A DNA stretch of 64,000 nucleotides from JANMDU01 sp031375105 (GTDB taxonomy: Bacteria > Pseudomonadota > Gammaproteobacteria > Burkholderiales > Burkholderiaceae_C): NCBI GenBank assembly GCA_031375105.1, contig JANMHJ010000045.1:92381-156380 (forward strand). The letters are read 5' to 3'. Every line of letters starts with the position of its first letter. The first letter of the stretch is position 1. Shown here one piece after another: positions 1 through 10,423 of the stretch. The position numbers were made by a program, and so were the translations under genes. The notes under the pieces are model-generated. The model worked only from the letters and a program-made list of their open reading frames with translations, had not been told where the DNA came from and ran no database searches.

Positions 1-1
1 C

Positions 2-283
2 GACATCTACGCCTTGGCCGACAAAACCTGGCGCGTCAGTGGCGATACGCCGATTGAGCGAGTAGAAGAGAGTTTCGGTCTTGATCTCAAAACACGCGGC
101 GGCAACGAGGCCACAGACGAATTTGACACCATTGGCGGCCTGATCGCGCATGAAATCGGCCATGTGCCCAAGCGCGGCGAGCGCTGCACTCTGGGCCGCT
201 TGCAATTTGTCGTGCTGCACACCAAAGGCGGGGCAGTGAAATGGTTCAAAGTCTCGCCAGTCAGCCCTGCGCCAGCTACCTAA
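2..283 (+). CDS. CorC/HlyC-family protein, C-terminal part (5' truncated)
   Basis: The reading frame is open from the window edge and ends at TAA 281-283, so only about 93 C-terminal residues are visible. They match the transporter-associated (CorC_HlyC) domain that closes CorC/YbeX-type proteins after their CBS pair. The diagnostic stretch EFDTIGGLIAHEIGHVPKRG is present, followed by the typical short strand LQFVVLHT. This family is linked to Mg/Co efflux and ribosome-associated functions, but the CBS domains that would confirm it lie outside the window. In many relatives lnt follows corC; here three tRNA genes follow. Confidence 0.85.
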   Translation, partial: DIYALADKTWRVSGDTPIERVEESFGLDLKTRGGNEATDEFDTIGGLIAHEIGHVPKRGERCTLGRLQFVVLHTKGGAVKWFKVSPVSPAPAT

Positions 284-315
284 CATCACCTGAGCGATGA
301 CTTGCCAAATAGCGC

Positions 316-345
316 TTGCTGCAAGCTGCGATTTCGCGCTATAAT
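316..345 (+). promoter_or_regulatory. Sigma70-type promoter of the tRNA cluster
   Basis: A perfect TATAAT (340-345) is preceded by TTGCTG (316-321) with an 18-bp spacer. Transcription would start near 352, about 65 bases before the mature tRNA-Ala. No comparable promoter is evident before the next two tRNAs, so they may be co-transcribed. Confidence 0.6.
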
Positions 346-416
346 TCAAGGCTCAGCAGATTTGCTGGCGGAGTTAAGGCAGCCCTCGTGGATGCCTGCC
401 CTGAAGTTAATTCTTA

Positions 417-492
<76 letters not shown>

Positions 493-590
493 TCAAAGCT
501 GTTGTAGAAATGAGTTTAATGACTCATAGTTTTTTAGGTCGCGATGAAATTACGACGATACGTTGTAATTAAATTGTTGCCCTAGCGCCT

Positions 591-666
591 GACCCTATCG
601 TCTAGAGGCCTAGGACATCACCCTTTCACGGTGAGTACCGGGGTTCGAATCCCCGTAGGGTCGCCA
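591..666 (+). tRNA. tRNA-Glu (TTC)
   Basis: A 76-nt cloverleaf with encoded CCA. The acceptor GACCCTA pairs with TAGGGTC, and the anticodon loop CTTTCAC carries TTC. It lies 98 bases after tRNA-Ala and 54 before tRNA-Asp on the same strand. Confidence 0.96.
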
Positions 667-720
667 GTTTTGGTTCTGGTTGATGCGTTTGCTTTATCGC
701 AAGCAGCAGCCAGACTACCG

Positions 721-797
721 GGAGCGGTAGTTCAGTTGGTTAGAATACCGGCCTGTCACGCCGGGGGTCGCGGGTTCGAGTCCCGTCCGCTCCGCCA
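721..797 (+). tRNA. tRNA-Asp (GTC)
   Basis: A 77-nt cloverleaf with encoded CCA. The acceptor GGAGCGG pairs with CCGCTCC, and the anticodon loop CTGTCAC carries GTC. It is the last gene of the tRNA cluster; galU converges on it from the other strand. Confidence 0.96.
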
Positions 798-910
798 GTT
801 TTTTAGAGAAGTTGCTACCAATTATGTAGCGCTTCGTGAAATAGTTGCTTCGCTTGTTTGCACTGCGGCATCCGGCTTCTGGAAGAAAGTCAACAGGATC
901 CGATTGCCGC

Positions 911-1813
911 TCAGATCGGGTCTTCACGCGTCTTGAGCCAAGCTGCAAATTGCACTCCAACATCTGGGTGCTGTAGGGCTATATTGACCGTCGCCTGCAA
1001 CATGCCCAGTTTGCTACCGCAGTCGTATCGCTGGCCTTCAAAAGACAAAGCATGCACAGGCTGCGTCTGCAACACCTCCAAGATGGCATCTGTGAGTTGG
1101 ATTTCTCCCTCAGCATGCCTAGCAGCTATCAAGGCCAGGCGATCAAATATACTGGGATTGAGGATATAACGTCCCACAATTGCCGTGGTGGAAGTGGTCT
1201 GCCCCACAGCGGGTTTTTCAACCACATGCGATAGCTCTATTGCGCCACTGGCATGCGGCCTGCCTTCCACAATGCCGTATTTATTCACCTCAGAGGCTGG
1301 CACCTGCGCCACTGCCAGCACACTGCAACGAAATTGCTCAAAATGTGCCATCAATTGAGCCAACACAGGCTGCTGACTCACCATAAAATCATCTGCCAAA
1401 ATAACAGCAAAGGGCTCATGTCCGATCAGAGGGCGAGCGCACAAAACGGCATGCCCCAGACCCAAGGCGCGATGCTGACGGACATAGATGCATGTCATGT
1501 CACTTGGCGCTATGGATTGCGCCAGCTCTAACAGTTCATACTTTCCCGCCCGCTCCAGCTCGATTTCAAGTTCGTAAGCAGTATCAAAATGATCTTCGAC
1601 TGACCGCTTTGTTCGCCCAGTCACAAAGATCATCTGCCGAATACCAGAAGCATAGGCCTCTTCCACAGCATACTGAATGAGTGGCTTATCCACGATCGGT
1701 AGCATCTCTTTTGGCGTGGCCTTTGTCACAGGCAAGAAGCGACTGCCTAATCCAGCGATAGGAAATACTGCTTTTTGAATAAGCGAACTGGAGACGGAGA
1801 TTTCTTTTTTCAT
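911..1813 (-). CDS. galU: UTP-glucose-1-phosphate uridylyltransferase
   Basis: The enzyme makes UDP-glucose from UTP and glucose-1-phosphate in the cytoplasm. The 300-residue protein has the nucleotidyltransferase signature near its N-terminus (GLGSRFLPVTKATPKEMLP, about residues 21-39), which binds UTP and metal, and the GalU-typical FVTGRTKRSVEDHFD and VVEKP segments. Length is normal for the family. It lies 86 bases downstream of the cyclic beta-glucan synthase gene on the same strand and is probably co-transcribed, which makes sense because that synthase consumes UDP-glucose. The ATG at 1813 opens the frame. Confidence 0.97.
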   Translation of the reverse strand: MKKEISVSSSLIQKAVFPIAGLGSRFLPVTKATPKEMLPIVDKPLIQYAVEEAYASGIRQMIFVTGRTKRSVEDHFDTAYELEIELERAGKYELLELAQSIAPSDMTCIYVRQHRALGLGHAVLCARPLIGHEPFAVILADDFMVSQQPVLAQLMAHFEQFRCSVLAVAQVPASEVNKYGIVEGRPHASGAIELSHVVEKPAVGQTTSTTAIVGRYILNPSIFDRLALIAARHAEGEIQLTDAILEVLQTQPVHALSFEGQRYDCGSKLGMLQATVNIALQHPDVGVQFAAWLKTREDPI

Positions 1814-1899
1814 ATTTGGGCTATCAGGCAGGAATGTTGTGTGTCGGTCTAAGTGTCTGGCTCAGCGCTGGCCGAAGGCGAAGGTGTGGCGTGTTGGTA

Positions 1900-4800
1900 T
1901 CAATCTGTAGAGTTCTTTCGTGCGATTTGCCGTACCACGACCCAAGCCTGCGCAGGAAGCTCTGCCAGCCGAATCCACTGACCGACCTCAACGATAAGAT
2001 CAGGCTTGAGCTGAATTTCTTCTGTGCGCTGCCAGCCTATCCGTACTGATTTGCTATTCAAATTTAAGGCGACTTCAAACGACGGCCAGTCGGCAGGGAC
2101 ACAGGGCGTCAGTGACACCTCGCCTTGTCGCACTTTTAAGCCCAGCAAATTCTCCAGTGCTGCCCGGTAAAGCCAAGCAGCCGATCCGGTGTACCAGCTC
2201 CAACCGCCGCGCCCGGCGTAGGGTGCTGCGCCGTAGATGTCGCCCGCCACGACATAGGGCTCCAACTCGTATTGCGGGCCACGTGTGGGGTGCTGACTGC
2301 GATGAAAGGGGCTGATGGCACGAAAGCTATTCCATGCTGCGTTGACATCGCCAGTTTGCGCTTGCGCCATCATGGCCCACACGGCAGCGTGGTTGTACTG
2401 CCCACCGTTTTCGCGCACGCCGGGTGGGTAGGCCTGAATGTAGCCTGGGTTATTGGCTGATTTTTCAAACGGCGGGGACAACAGGTGCAGCAGCCCCGTA
2501 TCCTGATCAATGAGCTGCTGATTCATGGACTGGATCGCGCTTTGAATATAGGGTTCTGATGACGCGCCCGACAGAACAGACCAGGCCTGCGCGATCAAAT
2601 CGATACGGCACTCATCGTTGATCGAGGAGCCCAGGGCATCGCCGTTGTCAAAAAATGCCCGCTTGAACCAGTGCCCATCCCAGCCATGGGTATGCAGGGC
2701 TTGTATCCAGCCCAGTCGGGCGTTCAGCCATTTGCCTGCGCGTGCACTGTCTCCGCGCGCTTGGGCCAATGGTGCAAAGTTTTGCGTCACGCTACACAAA
2801 AACCACGCCAGCCAAACGGATTCGCCTTTGCCCTCATGACCGACGCGGTTCATGCCGTCGTTCCAGTCGCCTGTACCCATCAGTGGCAGGCCGTGTTTGC
2901 CTACTGCTAGGCTGCGGTCAATCGCGCGAGCGCAATGCTCATAGACCGATGCTTGCGACTCGCTGATCTCGGGAGAGTAGTAAGCATCTTCTGCGCCGTC
3001 GGGAATGGCCGCGCCTTCTAAAAACGCCACGGACTCGTCCAGCAGCGAGAGATCACCAGTCACGTCGAGATAATGCGCACAGGCAAAGGGCAGCCAAAGC
3101 AGGTCATCACTGAAGTGGGTGCGAACGCCTTCACCACCGGGTGCGTGCCACCAATGCTGTACATCGCCTTGCGTAAACTGGCGTGAGGCATTCAGCACAA
3201 TCTGTTGACGCAAACGCTTTGGCGCCACCACTGCAAAAGCCATGCTATCTTGTAGCTGATCCCTGAAGCCAAACGCACCGCCTGCTTGGTAGAACCCGGC
3301 TTTAGACCACAGGCGCGAGCTCAAGGTTTGGTAGAGCAACCAGCGATTGATCATTGCGTCAAACAGCGGGTCAGGTGTAGTCACTTGAATCTGGTTGAGT
3401 AGATCCGTCCAAAAAGCCTTGAGATGATTCAATGCTTGCGGCACGTCTTGTTGCAACCATGTTCTGGCCAATTCTTCAGCTTGGACAGCATCTGGTGCAT
3501 GACCTAACATGAAGGTGAAGCTAAAAACCTCACCTGGCAGCATCTTAAAGCTGCCGACCAATGCGCCACACGGATCCAAGCCGCCGCCACTACGCTGAGC
3601 CAGATTGGTGGGCCAAGTGAGCTGGCCGGTGGCGTTGAAAAATTCACTGCGATCGCACGTCCATTGCACGATGCCGGGCAACCCTGCCACAGCTAAAAAT
3701 GCCGTGTTTCCGCCAAAGCCCGCGCCGCTTTGGCGCTGCTGAGCCATTACAACTGGATGACCAGCCAAATTCCAGCTTGATATCGTTCTCCGTTCAGCAT
3801 GTGACGCACCCATTTGCCATTCGGTCAAAGCCATCGCTCGCAAGAGATATGGCCGATTGCCATTGTTGCGCAGCTCAACATGCACCAACTTGACAGCGGC
3901 CTCTCGGTCTGCGAAGAAAGTGGTTTGGCTACTCAGCTGAGCATGCGTGCATTCAAACACGCTGTAGCCCTGACCGTGACGCACTTTATGGATGGCTTGC
4001 ACTTGACCTGCCGCGCTATCGAGATTGCCAGGTGTTAGGCTAAGAAATTTCCCCGTCTCTGTATCTTGCAGCAAATAGTGTTCATGACTTGGATCTTGCA
4101 CTGGATCATTGCTCCAGGACGTGAGCTGGTGCAGCCTGCTATTCGTGGCCCAGGTGTAGCCGCTACCGGATTCAGACACCTGAAAACCAAATGATGCATT
4201 AGCGATGACGTTGACCCACGGGCGCGGCGGCCTCTGTTTGGAGCTGATGCCAAATTGAAATTCACCGCTGCTGATATCAAATTGACCGATAGGCGTTTTG
4301 ATGTCTGCAAGTGCAGTTCCGCCCTGCAAAGAGCGCTCGTAGGGTGCGGTTTGAGCATTTGGCTTGCTCTGCGCTGCCCACAGCAGCTTCAGTGCAGCGA
4401 CCTGCGTTTCAATCGGTCTGCCATCGGCTGTCAACACCACGCGTGCCATCACAGTAAGTGCCGTTTTTTCTGAGGCAGATACCTCATGCTCACGCAGCAA
4501 GTAAAAGCCCGCGCTATTAGCCAATGGGAAGCTGTGTTGCACCTTTTGATTCAGGTGGTCACGTTGAGCCATGATTTCATGGTGCAGAGGTGACAAATAG
4601 GAGCTATCCTCGCTATTGAGCACCACGACATCAGTGGTCAGAGCGCCAAAGTTCCACCACGGTTGTGCGCGTAGCAGCGACTGCACCAACCCCAAACCTT
4701 CACTTGAATGAATACGCACCAGTAGGATAGGTTTATCGCCTGAAATGCCCAGCCGCCACAATTGCCGTTGATCAATCAGCGTCCTGTTTGTGCTGCTCAA

Positions 4801-7800
4801 GGTATGGGCTCTGGGGCCGCTGTACATCAAGGCGGTTGTGAGGTCTTGCAGTGCAGCATTTTCTTCAGCGTCAATCCCTAAGTCTCGCAGCCGCACCTGA
4901 GCCAAGGTGGCCGCCATACGCGCAGCTCGCTCTAGGTGCATGGGCTGTAAATACTTGTCAATGCGCGCTGCCAACTCGGTACGGTCATGCGCTGCGGTTG
5001 TGGCAAAACTCATCCGTGCGACGCCGCCTGCTGCGATACGCACTTTGACGCGCAGGCAGGCCACTGGGTCTAAGCCATTGACCGTGGTGTTGCTGTTGTC
5101 CCAAACTTGCTCGTCCATCGTGCGCTGGGCAAGACGACGATTGCGTCCTAAAAATGTTCGACGGTCTGCAATACAGTCCAACAGCACAATGTCTGCATCG
5201 GCCTGTGCCAAGAAATGCGCCGCCGACACAGCTGCATCGCCTTGCAGCCGAGGACGGCGATTCAAAAGCAGGGCACGCCATGGCGCATGCCAAGTGGTGT
5301 CTATGAAGAGATTTGAAAATGCAGGATGCGCCTCGTCTGCTTTTGCATCTGCGAGCACCACCTCGAAGCATGAAATGACTTCATAGGTGACGGCGACATC
5401 CAGCAGGTTGGTGATGACTAGCGTGCGCAGCTCGGTGTCATCCTCGGGGCTAACGAGTACCGTGGTGGTCGCTTCTAGGGCGTTTGATGTGACATCAAAC
5501 TGCACGCGATCAGCCATGAAGCAACAACTGTAATGCCACTGCGGATGCGGTGCCGGGTGCGCGGTGATGGAATATGCCGCCTCTTTGGTACTGGATGCCA
5601 ATCCATCCGCGCTAGGTGCTGATGAACCGCCGCTGGATGATAATAAATCGCCGATGGCTCTGAGATAAATAAAACTGCCGTATTCGTCGCGCAACAAGTC
5701 ATCACGCCAGCGGCTGATGTTGATTCGCACATTGCCTTGCTGCCAGCGACTCACGCCTGCACCGTTGGCCCGCAATGCTACGCTGTAATTACCGTTAGAG
5801 AGTAAATGTGTGGGCTGCCACTGGTTTGTGAGTGGATTGACGGCGCGTGATTGGAAAGCACTGCTTGGTGCACTTTCATCCAATCCGGGAGAGCTGCGCG
5901 GGTTGGCACTATTGATGATTTGTCTCGGACAGCGTTCGTGCAACAAAGTCTCGTACGCAGCGACCAGCGGGGTCTGCGCAAACCAGCGCTGGGGTGTATT
6001 GCCGCACAGCACATTGCACAGCGCCACCAGAGTCATGCCCTGATGATGCGCCATGTAGCTTTTCACCACACTGAATTTGTCTGCATGAGGCTGACGCGCA
6101 GTTGTAAAGTCTATTGCGTCCATGAAGCCGTACTCACCCCGGGCTTTTAGCTGCTCTAGGCGGCGTAGGTTTGTAATCGCTGCTTTGGGCATCAGCATCG
6201 TTGCCATTAAAGTGGCATAGGGAGCAATCACTTTGTCGCTGACAGGCGTGCGGCGCAATGCCAAACGTGGAACACCAAAAGGCGAATACTGGTAGGCCAG
6301 TGAATGGTCTTGTGCGTTGTAAGCGGACTCAGATACGCCCCATGGCAGGCCTTGCGCACTGCCGAAAATTTTCTGCTCCATCAGCGCTGCCAAATTCGAC
6401 GAATGAAGCAGCCCTTGCTCAGGCTCATGCATCACCAAACCTGGCATGAGGTATTCAAACATTGAGCCTGACCACGACTTGAGCCCCGGTGTCACCCCGC
6501 TGGATAGAAATGCACGACCCAACGCCATCCAGTGGCGGTGCGGCACATCACCTTTTGCAATCGCTACAAAACTGGCCAGTCTTGATTCAGAAGCGAGTAA
6601 ATCATAGTAACTGGCATCCAAGACTTGGGTCTGCACACGCAGGCCTATGTGAAACAGATGTCGTTTGGGGTTGTACAGGCTGCTGAAATTCATCGCTAAG
6701 CACAGGCGCATGCACTGTGCGGCAATCTGCTCTAGCTGCTGCTTTTCAATGTTGGTGATGTCTGCTTGGCGTGCCAAGCTGTTGCACGCTCCGCTTGTGG
6801 CCACCAAATGTCCGGCCAAATTTCCACTATCAACAGTAGATACATACGCAGGTTGCAGCACCTCCAATGTTTGCGTTTGATACCAGTTGAACAAATGTCC
6901 CTCGTACTTGGGCAATTTTTCAATCGTCTTCAACGTGGCTTGCAAACGCGCCACCATATCTGCCGTGCTGATCCAACCAAACTGGCGAGCACAGGCTACC
7001 GCCAACAGGTACAAGCCAATATTGGTGGGTGATGTGCGATGCGCCAGCGTAGGCTCGGTATCGATTTGCAGGTTGTCGGGTGGCAAATGGTTGTCTTGCG
7101 CTGTGATGTAGTGCTCAAAAAATCGCCACGTATCGCGTGCAATAGCAAACAGGTAGATACGCTCATCCGCATCAAGCCGCAGGGCTTTGGCTTGGCGTTT
7201 TGGCCGACTGGCCCACCACGCAAAAGCAGGGGCTAAAGCCCAAAGTGCAAACATCGCTGCACCGGCTTGCGGATACGGGCTGTAGAGAAAGGCCAATGCA
7301 GCCAATCCAACACAACTCAATGATGTGAGCGCCTGTTTGCGTACAAAATCCACTAGCATGTATTTGGCTGAGGCTTGCGCTTGTGCTGCCGTCGTCCATT
7401 GCAGCAAGTGCTTTCGGCTGACACCCATGCGCCACAAGGCTCGGAAAATCGCATCGAACTGCAAGCATGCTTTATGGAAGAGCTGGGTAAATTGCCAAGC
7501 CGCTGCAGCAAATGAACGCCACAACGCAGTCATACCCACATGAAAGAAATGCAACAGCACGATGCCTCGCCTGCTGGGCACCAGACATGAGAGCGCTCCC
7601 AGCAGTGGCCCGGCTAAAAAGGCGGCCAGCACAATGACAACTGCCTTAGATAGCGGCAGAGCCTCAGTAAAAGCAACCCATGACAACAGCGCCAGTGATG
7701 CAGGCAGCACCAGTGTGCGGCGCAGGTTGTCAAACATCTTCCACAAGCCCAAGCGGTCTATGCCATAGCTTTTGGCTTGCGCCATCAGCGGCAGCAGTTG

Positions 7801-10227
7801 CCAATCACCACGCGTCCAACGATGCTGGCGAGAATCATCGACACCTGCGTGGTGCGGATGTTCTTCTACCAGCACCACATCACTGACATAAGCGCAACGG
7901 CTGATGCAGCCCTCCAGCAAATCATGACTTAGTACCGATTCATCGGCAAATCTCTGATTCAGCACGGCATACAAAGCCTTGACATGCAACAATCCCTTGC
8001 CGGTAAACGAGCCCATCCCAAACAAGTCTTGGTACAGGTCAGACGTGCCATTGCTGTAGGGATCAATGCCGCATTGGCCTGCAAACAGTGCATGAAAGAG
8101 TGTGCACTCCTCTGGCTGCGGCAGCGGCGTTACAACGCGCGGCTGCAAAATGCCATAGCCACCTGTCACGCGTCTGTTGACCGCATCAATTTGTGGTGTG
8201 TTAAGAGGGTGAGCGGCAATCGACACCAGCTCGCGCAGAGTTTTGGGCGGCAAACCAGTATCACTGTCGAGTGTCACGATGTATTGAATATCACTGGCCA
8301 GATACATGCCGTCCGCCATGTAAAGTGCGCCGTCACTGCTCTTGCTCAAAATTTCATTTGCATTTTCATTAGCGATCAAGCGCACCAGCGCTTCCAGTTT
8401 GCCTCGTTTGCGCTCCCAACCGATCCATTTGCCCTCCGTGTTACACCATGTGCGTCCCCTGTGGATCACCAAAAAACGCGGCGCGCAACCGTCAGCCGAG
8501 GGATGGTCGGCGTTCAATGCCGCGATTTGCATCAGTGCATCTTGGAGCAATGCGTCATCTGCGGGTAGGCTAGCATGATCGGCATCAACCCAATCCGAGA
8601 GCAATGCAAACTGGGCATTCGGCTCTAGACTGGCGAGCCAGTGCAAGCGCAGCCGCTCGGATAAATCACGAATCGAAGTGGTGGAGACCAACATACAAGG
8701 CATCACCACCAGCACCCGATGCTCAGGAGGAATGCCGCTTGCGAAATCCATTCGCGGCATAGGCTTGACACGGGTGGACTCAGCAATCACTCGATGGATC
8801 ACTGCCGCTACCGCTTCAGATGCAGGCCAAGCCATCAAGGCCAGTGCGAGCCATTGCGTCCATGGCCAGTCGGCCAAAGCGTGCTGTGGCCGACTGACCA
8901 GCGCCAAAAATGCTATGGTTCCGCACAACAGTGCCGACAGGTAGATGCACAGGCGCCAACTGTGCTTGAACTTGAAACCTTTGACAGCAAATACACTGCG
9001 GGGCATTTCTTGGCTGCTCTGTGACTTGAAGCTTTCAAGTAACACATCGCGCCCAGAACCTATGAGATAGTAGGCGGCTGTGGCCTGCCTGTTGTCGTTT
9101 GGATGGTTAGCAGCTTGCTGGGCACTGCGCACCACAGCCTGAGCTACCGCCAACTCGGTTTGACCAGTATCCCGGGCTACCTTTTCCATCGCTTGTGTGA
9201 TTTGTTGGCGCGTGCCTTCGCTTTCTAAAACAAAACTGGGCAACTGTCTGAGTAACTGTAGCGAACTGCTGACAGGCTCAATCACTTCGCGCCAATCGAT
9301 CTGACCAATCAAGCGAAAGCTGTTGATGATGTTGCTGATCGTCAGGTTGGTGTCCACCTGCGCTGTCTGGTTGTCAGAGATCAAGTCCAAGCCATTTGCA
9401 CAATGCAGATGAATCCAAGTCACCAGCATGGCTGATGTGGTGCTTGAATCAGCGCTCTGGTCAGGAATACGCTGCCACAACTGCGTCAGAAAGCTGCGCT
9501 CTAAACCGCGGCAACGCATGGCTTCCAGAAGCTCGTTGAGGTCGTTTTCAGACAAGCTTCCTTGTGCGTCACACACCGCATGAGCCGCCTCGCGTGCAGC
9601 CTTACCCCCTGCAATATGATCAGCAACACGGCGCAGGTTTTCAAGTAACACCACCCGCAACGTTGTGGGCAGAGCCCATAGCTCACCCAACGTCAGTTGG
9701 CTCACCTCCTGATAGGCATGCAAAAAAGCGGTGAAAAGGGCTGGATCCAGCACACTGTCGGTGTGCGCCACATAGGCCCAAGCGATGCCATACACACGCG
9801 GTAAGCCTTCTAGGGGCTTGTCCAGCAACTTAGGTAAATCAGCGTAGTAACGACGTGGCACGCCTTCATGAATCTGCTGAAGTTGAACCTCCACCAAGTG
9901 AAAATTGTCCAGCAGCCATTCAGCCGCAGGCGTGACGTACTGGCCGCTTTGCGACAGTGTGGCAATGTAATCGTAGGCCTGCCGCAGCTTGGCAATATTG
10001 TCTTGAACACGCGGGAAAAACGACAGGCTTTCACCCCAATTGCAACTGGTGCGCACAGCTTGCGCCTGAGCCAAGCTGCGGCCATGCTCTTCAAAACGCT
10101 GCGTTCCAAACAACTCAGAACGTATTTGCGGCTCAAACGCACCTGAGTTAGCAGTCAGAATTCCTCTGGCATAGGGACTGAGGGTGTCCAGTCGATCAAA
10201 TGCAGTCGTTCTCACATCATTAAACAA
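1900..10227 (-). CDS. ndvB: Cyclic beta-1,2-glucan synthase-like protein (NdvB/ChvB type)
   Basis: This 2775-residue inner-membrane protein has the full multi-domain layout of cyclic beta-1,2-glucan synthases (about 2800 residues). An N-terminal region containing EEHGRSLA is followed by membrane segments near residues 420-470. A GT84 glycosyltransferase domain has the acidic motif TLDSDTG near 650 and HRWTRGDW further on. More membrane segments lie near 820-1000. A glycoamylase-like domain has WGVSESAYNAQDHSLAYQ near 1300, and a C-terminal GH94 phosphorylase-like domain has the catalytic-acid motif GTGDWNDGM near 2455. The product would be periplasmic or secreted glucan made from UDP-glucose. 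The start is TTG at 10227, since a stop lies three codons upstream and no ATG is available; GTG 10215 is the alternative. It overlaps the small upstream gene by 8 bases and precedes galU. Chain cyclisation and linkage are inferred from the family. Confidence 0.9.
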   Translation of the reverse strand: MFNDVRTTAFDRLDTLSPYARGILTANSGAFEPQIRSELFGTQRFEEHGRSLAQAQAVRTSCNWGESLSFFPRVQDNIAKLRQAYDYIATLSQSGQYVTPAAEWLLDNFHLVEVQLQQIHEGVPRRYYADLPKLLDKPLEGLPRVYGIAWAYVAHTDSVLDPALFTAFLHAYQEVSQLTLGELWALPTTLRVVLLENLRRVADHIAGGKAAREAAHAVCDAQGSLSENDLNELLEAMRCRGLERSFLTQLWQRIPDQSADSSTTSAMLVTWIHLHCANGLDLISDNQTAQVDTNLTISNIINSFRLIGQIDWREVIEPVSSSLQLLRQLPSFVLESEGTRQQITQAMEKVARDTGQTELAVAQAVVRSAQQAANHPNDNRQATAAYYLIGSGRDVLLESFKSQSSQEMPRSVFAVKGFKFKHSWRLCIYLSALLCGTIAFLALVSRPQHALADWPWTQWLALALMAWPASEAVAAVIHRVIAESTRVKPMPRMDFASGIPPEHRVLVVMPCMLVSTTSIRDLSERLRLHWLASLEPNAQFALLSDWVDADHASLPADDALLQDALMQIAALNADHPSADGCAPRFLVIHRGRTWCNTEGKWIGWERKRGKLEALVRLIANENANEILSKSSDGALYMADGMYLASDIQYIVTLDSDTGLPPKTLRELVSIAAHPLNTPQIDAVNRRVTGGYGILQPRVVTPLPQPEECTLFHALFAGQCGIDPYSNGTSDLYQDLFGMGSFTGKGLLHVKALYAVLNQRFADESVLSHDLLEGCISRCAYVSDVVLVEEHPHHAGVDDSRQHRWTRGDWQLLPLMAQAKSYGIDRLGLWKMFDNLRRTLVLPASLALLSWVAFTEALPLSKAVVIVLAAFLAGPLLGALSCLVPSRRGIVLLHFFHVGMTALWRSFAAAAWQFTQLFHKACLQFDAIFRALWRMGVSRKHLLQWTTAAQAQASAKYMLVDFVRKQALTSLSCVGLAALAFLYSPYPQAGAAMFALWALAPAFAWWASRPKRQAKALRLDADERIYLFAIARDTWRFFEHYITAQDNHLPPDNLQIDTEPTLAHRTSPTNIGLYLLAVACARQFGWISTADMVARLQATLKTIEKLPKYEGHLFNWYQTQTLEVLQPAYVSTVDSGNLAGHLVATSGACNSLARQADITNIEKQQLEQIAAQCMRLCLAMNFSSLYNPKRHLFHIGLRVQTQVLDASYYDLLASESRLASFVAIAKGDVPHRHWMALGRAFLSSGVTPGLKSWSGSMFEYLMPGLVMHEPEQGLLHSSNLAALMEQKIFGSAQGLPWGVSESAYNAQDHSLAYQYSPFGVPRLALRRTPVSDKVIAPYATLMATMLMPKAAITNLRRLEQLKARGEYGFMDAIDFTTARQPHADKFSVVKSYMAHHQGMTLVALCNVLCGNTPQRWFAQTPLVAAYETLLHERCPRQIINSANPRSSPGLDESAPSSAFQSRAVNPLTNQWQPTHLLSNGNYSVALRANGAGVSRWQQGNVRINISRWRDDLLRDEYGSFIYLRAIGDLLSSSGGSSAPSADGLASSTKEAAYSITAHPAPHPQWHYSCCFMADRVQFDVTSNALEATTTVLVSPEDDTELRTLVITNLLDVAVTYEVISCFEVVLADAKADEAHPAFSNLFIDTTWHAPWRALLLNRRPRLQGDAAVSAAHFLAQADADIVLLDCIADRRTFLGRNRRLAQRTMDEQVWDNSNTTVNGLDPVACLRVKVRIAAGGVARMSFATTAAHDRTELAARIDKYLQPMHLERAARMAATLAQVRLRDLGIDAEENAALQDLTTALMYSGPRAHTLSSTNRTLIDQRQLWRLGISGDKPILLVRIHSSEGLGLVQSLLRAQPWWNFGALTTDVVVLNSEDSSYLSPLHHEIMAQRDHLNQKVQHSFPLANSAGFYLLREHEVSASEKTALTVMARVVLTADGRPIETQVAALKLLWAAQSKPNAQTAPYERSLQGGTALADIKTPIGQFDISSGEFQFGISSKQRPPRPWVNVIANASFGFQVSESGSGYTWATNSRLHQLTSWSNDPVQDPSHEHYLLQDTETGKFLSLTPGNLDSAAGQVQAIHKVRHGQGYSVFECTHAQLSSQTTFFADREAAVKLVHVELRNNGNRPYLLRAMALTEWQMGASHAERRTISSWNLAGHPVVMAQQRQSGAGFGGNTAFLAVAGLPGIVQWTCDRSEFFNATGQLTWPTNLAQRSGGGLDPCGALVGSFKMLPGEVFSFTFMLGHAPDAVQAEELARTWLQQDVPQALNHLKAFWTDLLNQIQVTTPDPLFDAMINRWLLYQTLSSRLWSKAGFYQAGGAFGFRDQLQDSMAFAVVAPKRLRQQIVLNASRQFTQGDVQHWWHAPGGEGVRTHFSDDLLWLPFACAHYLDVTGDLSLLDESVAFLEGAAIPDGAEDAYYSPEISESQASVYEHCARAIDRSLAVGKHGLPLMGTGDWNDGMNRVGHEGKGESVWLAWFLCSVTQNFAPLAQARGDSARAGKWLNARLGWIQALHTHGWDGHWFKRAFFDNGDALGSSINDECRIDLIAQAWSVLSGASSEPYIQSAIQSMNQQLIDQDTGLLHLLSPPFEKSANNPGYIQAYPPGVRENGGQYNHAAVWAMMAQAQTGDVNAAWNSFRAISPFHRSQHPTRGPQYELEPYVVAGDIYGAAPYAGRGGWSWYTGSAAWLYRAALENLLGLKVRQGEVSLTPCVPADWPSFEVALNLNSKSVRIGWQRTEEIQLKPDLIVEVGQWIRLAELPAQAWVVVRQIARKNSTD

Positions 10228-10423
10228 TGCTCGTCACGACCAGCACAAGCACGGCAATCATCACTGTAGTCAACAGACGCGGAAAAAACAAAGAATGCGC
10301 CAAGTCAGTCGCTGCATGAAGACCGAAAAATCGACTGCGTTTGATAGCGCAATCGTTCATGTGCGATGCCAATGCAGCGCAATCGGAGGACACGAAATTT
10401 AAGGCGGGGTTGTGCGTTGTCAT
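10220..10423 (-). CDS. Small hypothetical membrane protein upstream of ndvB
   Basis: A 67-residue frame starts with ATG at 10423 and ends in TAA overlapping the TTG start of the glucan synthase, which suggests translational coupling. The N-terminal half is polar; residues about 47-66 (FPRLLTTVMIAVLVLVVTSI) form one hydrophobic segment at the very C-terminus, as in tail-anchored proteins. I do not recognise a family. Its position suggests an accessory role for the synthase, but short length keeps doubt about whether it is a true gene. Confidence 0.45.
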   Translation of the reverse strand: MTTHNPALNFVSSDCAALASHMNDCAIKRSRFFGLHAATDLAHSLFFPRLLTTVMIAVLVLVVTSIV

